Of a stretch of DNA of 46,034 nucleotides, positions 45,180-46,034 are shown one piece after another. The DNA is from Candidatus Terraquivivens yellowstonensis. Lineage in GTDB: Archaea; Thermoproteota; Nitrososphaeria_A; Caldarchaeales; Wolframiiraptoraceae. The position numbers were made by a program, and so were the translations under genes. Each line of letters opens with the position of its first letter. Positions within the stretch are counted from its first letter, which is position 1. The stretch is taken from contig JAKCEW010000006.1 in the NCBI GenBank assembly GCA_023539445.1, positions 1-46,034 of the forward strand, read 5' to 3'. A model generated the notes under the pieces. It searched no databases. It worked only from the letters and a program-made list of their open reading frames with translations, and was not told the DNA's origin.

Positions 45180-46034
45180 ATGAAGATCGTTTCCAGATTT
45201 GCGCTTTTTATTTTACTGTTTCTGCTTTTCCAACCGGTCGTCTTTGCCCAGAACACTTACGTCGTTAAGGATATGACATTGACGGTCTTCGCGGACGGCG
45301 TCGTCAGGGTTAGCACAACGATCTCGGTTAACGAAGATGAAGCATCAATTACCCTTCCGCTTTTATCCTCTCAAGCGCATGTGTTTAACATAGTTGTCTT
45401 TGATGAAAACTCGGCACCGCTTGACTACGAGCTTGGGAATGAGAATATAACAATCTACACCCTCGGTGCTAGCAACGTCATTTTGGAATACGACACGGAT
45501 GCTTTAACATGCAAGGAAGCTGGGTTATGGACGCTGACGATCAGCACACCCTTCGAGCTGAAAGTTGTTTTTCCTGAAAACTCCATACTGATTTATATGA
45601 GCGCACCGCCATCTCTCATAAGCTCCGAAGGGAACAAACTAAAGCTTACCCTTTACCCTGGGGATTGGGAGATAAGTTATGAGATACTTTACCAGAGAAC
45701 GGTAACACAAACAACAACCCAGACAAGCACTTCTGCCGAGTTTATACCCATCCCATTCTACTATGCCTTGGTTGTGTGTGCCATAGTGGCGGTCGCGGTC
45801 GGGCTGACGGCCGGTCTGGTGTTACACAAGCGTAAGAAAAGGCTTGAGGGTCTTAAAACGGAGGAAGTGGAGATTGTGCGTTTTTTGAAGGAAAAAAACG
45901 GAAGGGCGTTGGAGGCGGAGTTGAGGGATGCATTCCCAAACATTCCTAGGACTACGATGTGGAGGCTTGTTAAGAGGTTAGAAAAGAAAGGGATTCTTAG
46001 GGTCAAGAAGGTTGGGCTTCAGAACGTGGTGGAG
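45180..46034 (+). CDS. Membrane-anchored winged-helix protein (cut by window end)
   Basis: ATG 45180 opens a frame of 285 codons to the last base. Residues 1-23 form a signal-like segment (RFALFILLFLLFQPVVFAQ), followed by a beta-rich outer domain (about 24-185) with a Thr-rich hinge (TVTQTTTQTSTSA), a membrane helix (about 195-220), and a cytoplasmic winged helix (EEVEIVRFLKEKNGRALEAELRDAF, PRTTMWRLVKRLEKKGI). TATA TCTTAAATTTAAG near 45132-45144 and AGAAGGG before the ATG support the start. Such proteins may pass outside signals to transcription. The C-terminus is missing from view. Confidence 0.75.
   Translation, partial: MKIVSRFALFILLFLLFQPVVFAQNTYVVKDMTLTVFADGVVRVSTTISVNEDEASITLPLLSSQAHVFNIVVFDENSAPLDYELGNENITIYTLGASNVILEYDTDALTCKEAGLWTLTISTPFELKVVFPENSILIYMSAPPSLISSEGNKLKLTLYPGDWEISYEILYQRTVTQTTTQTSTSAEFIPIPFYYALVVCAIVAVAVGLTAGLVLHKRKKRLEGLKTEEVEIVRFLKEKNGRALEAELRDAFPNIPRTTMWRLVKRLEKKGILRVKKVGLQNVVE

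Overview
The window comes from an archaeon. Signs are an archaeal histone, DGGGP synthase for ether lipids, a Sec61-beta protein, archaeosine tRNA-guanine transglycosylase, archaeal-type adenylate kinase and NMN adenylyltransferase, CTP-type riboflavin kinase, proteasome and PAC2 proteins, and archaeal-type RNase P RNA. A TackOD1 zinc-ribbon protein, a heteromeric-type splicing endonuclease subunit, a 23S rRNA intron at E. coli site 1927 and many TTG/GTG starts point to the TACK superphylum. My best guess is the Aigarchaeota/Thaumarchaeota side, but that is inference. The rRNA, tRNAs and RNase P RNA are far more GC-rich than the protein genes, which suggests a thermophile. Most genes are housekeeping; I see no prophage, insertion sequence or CRISPR array.

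Layout. 1-5.3 kb: MBL-fold nuclease, Sec61-beta, a winged-helix regulator, chorismate synthase, an ECF-S-like membrane protein with a DUF4430 protein, and a polyamine operon (speD-speE). 5.4-13.6 kb: a GT-C membrane glycosyltransferase, TyrRS, PheRS beta, a TackOD1 protein, a GT2 glycosyltransferase and PheRS alpha. A rod-like RNA element lies between pheT and tyrS. 13.6-16.6 kb: a FUN14-like protein, a splicing-endonuclease subunit, DGGGP synthase, tRNA-Leu, tRNA-Thr, RimI and a truncated arrestin-like gene. 16.6-21.3 kb: a small membrane/coiled-coil pair, RNase P RNA, and a 23S rRNA gene standing alone with its promoter, processing stem, intron and terminator. 21.3-35 kb: a DUF996 protein, flavodiiron protein, ferritin-like protein, TgtA, nitroreductase, beta-CASP nuclease, TtuA/Ncs6-type thiolase, thioredoxin reductase, intron-bearing tRNA-Gly, a PAC2 protein, an Lsm protein, a KaiC-like ATPase, threonine synthase, riboflavin kinase and a proteasome beta subunit. 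35-46 kb: a second PAC2 protein, RtcA, LarE-LarB, a MenG-like methyltransferase, NadM, Pth2-TruD-TrmI, a lysine-rich H1-like protein, AdkA, a zinc-ribbon coiled-coil protein, a histone, and a membrane-bound winged-helix protein cut by the window end.

How the genes connect. RNA metabolism dominates. Three bulge-helix-bulge (BHB) or BHB-like substrates (23S intron, pre-23S processing stem, tRNA-Gly intron) lie near a gene for a splicing-endonuclease subunit that lacks two of three catalytic residues. RtcA, RNase P RNA, two MBL nucleases, TruD, TrmI, TgtA, TtuA-like and Pth2 all act on RNA or tRNA. A second theme is proteostasis: a proteasome beta subunit with Ala where the catalytic Thr should be, plus two PAC2 proteins. 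A third is redox defence: flavodiiron protein, ferritin-like protein, nitroreductase and thioredoxin reductase.

The most promising undescribed elements are a hairpin that pairs with the speD start codon and holds its Shine-Dalgarno in the loop, the 79-nt structured element between pheT and tyrS, a perfect operator-like palindrome between TATA box and start of the ECF-S/DUF4430 operon, and the RNA-splicing cluster.
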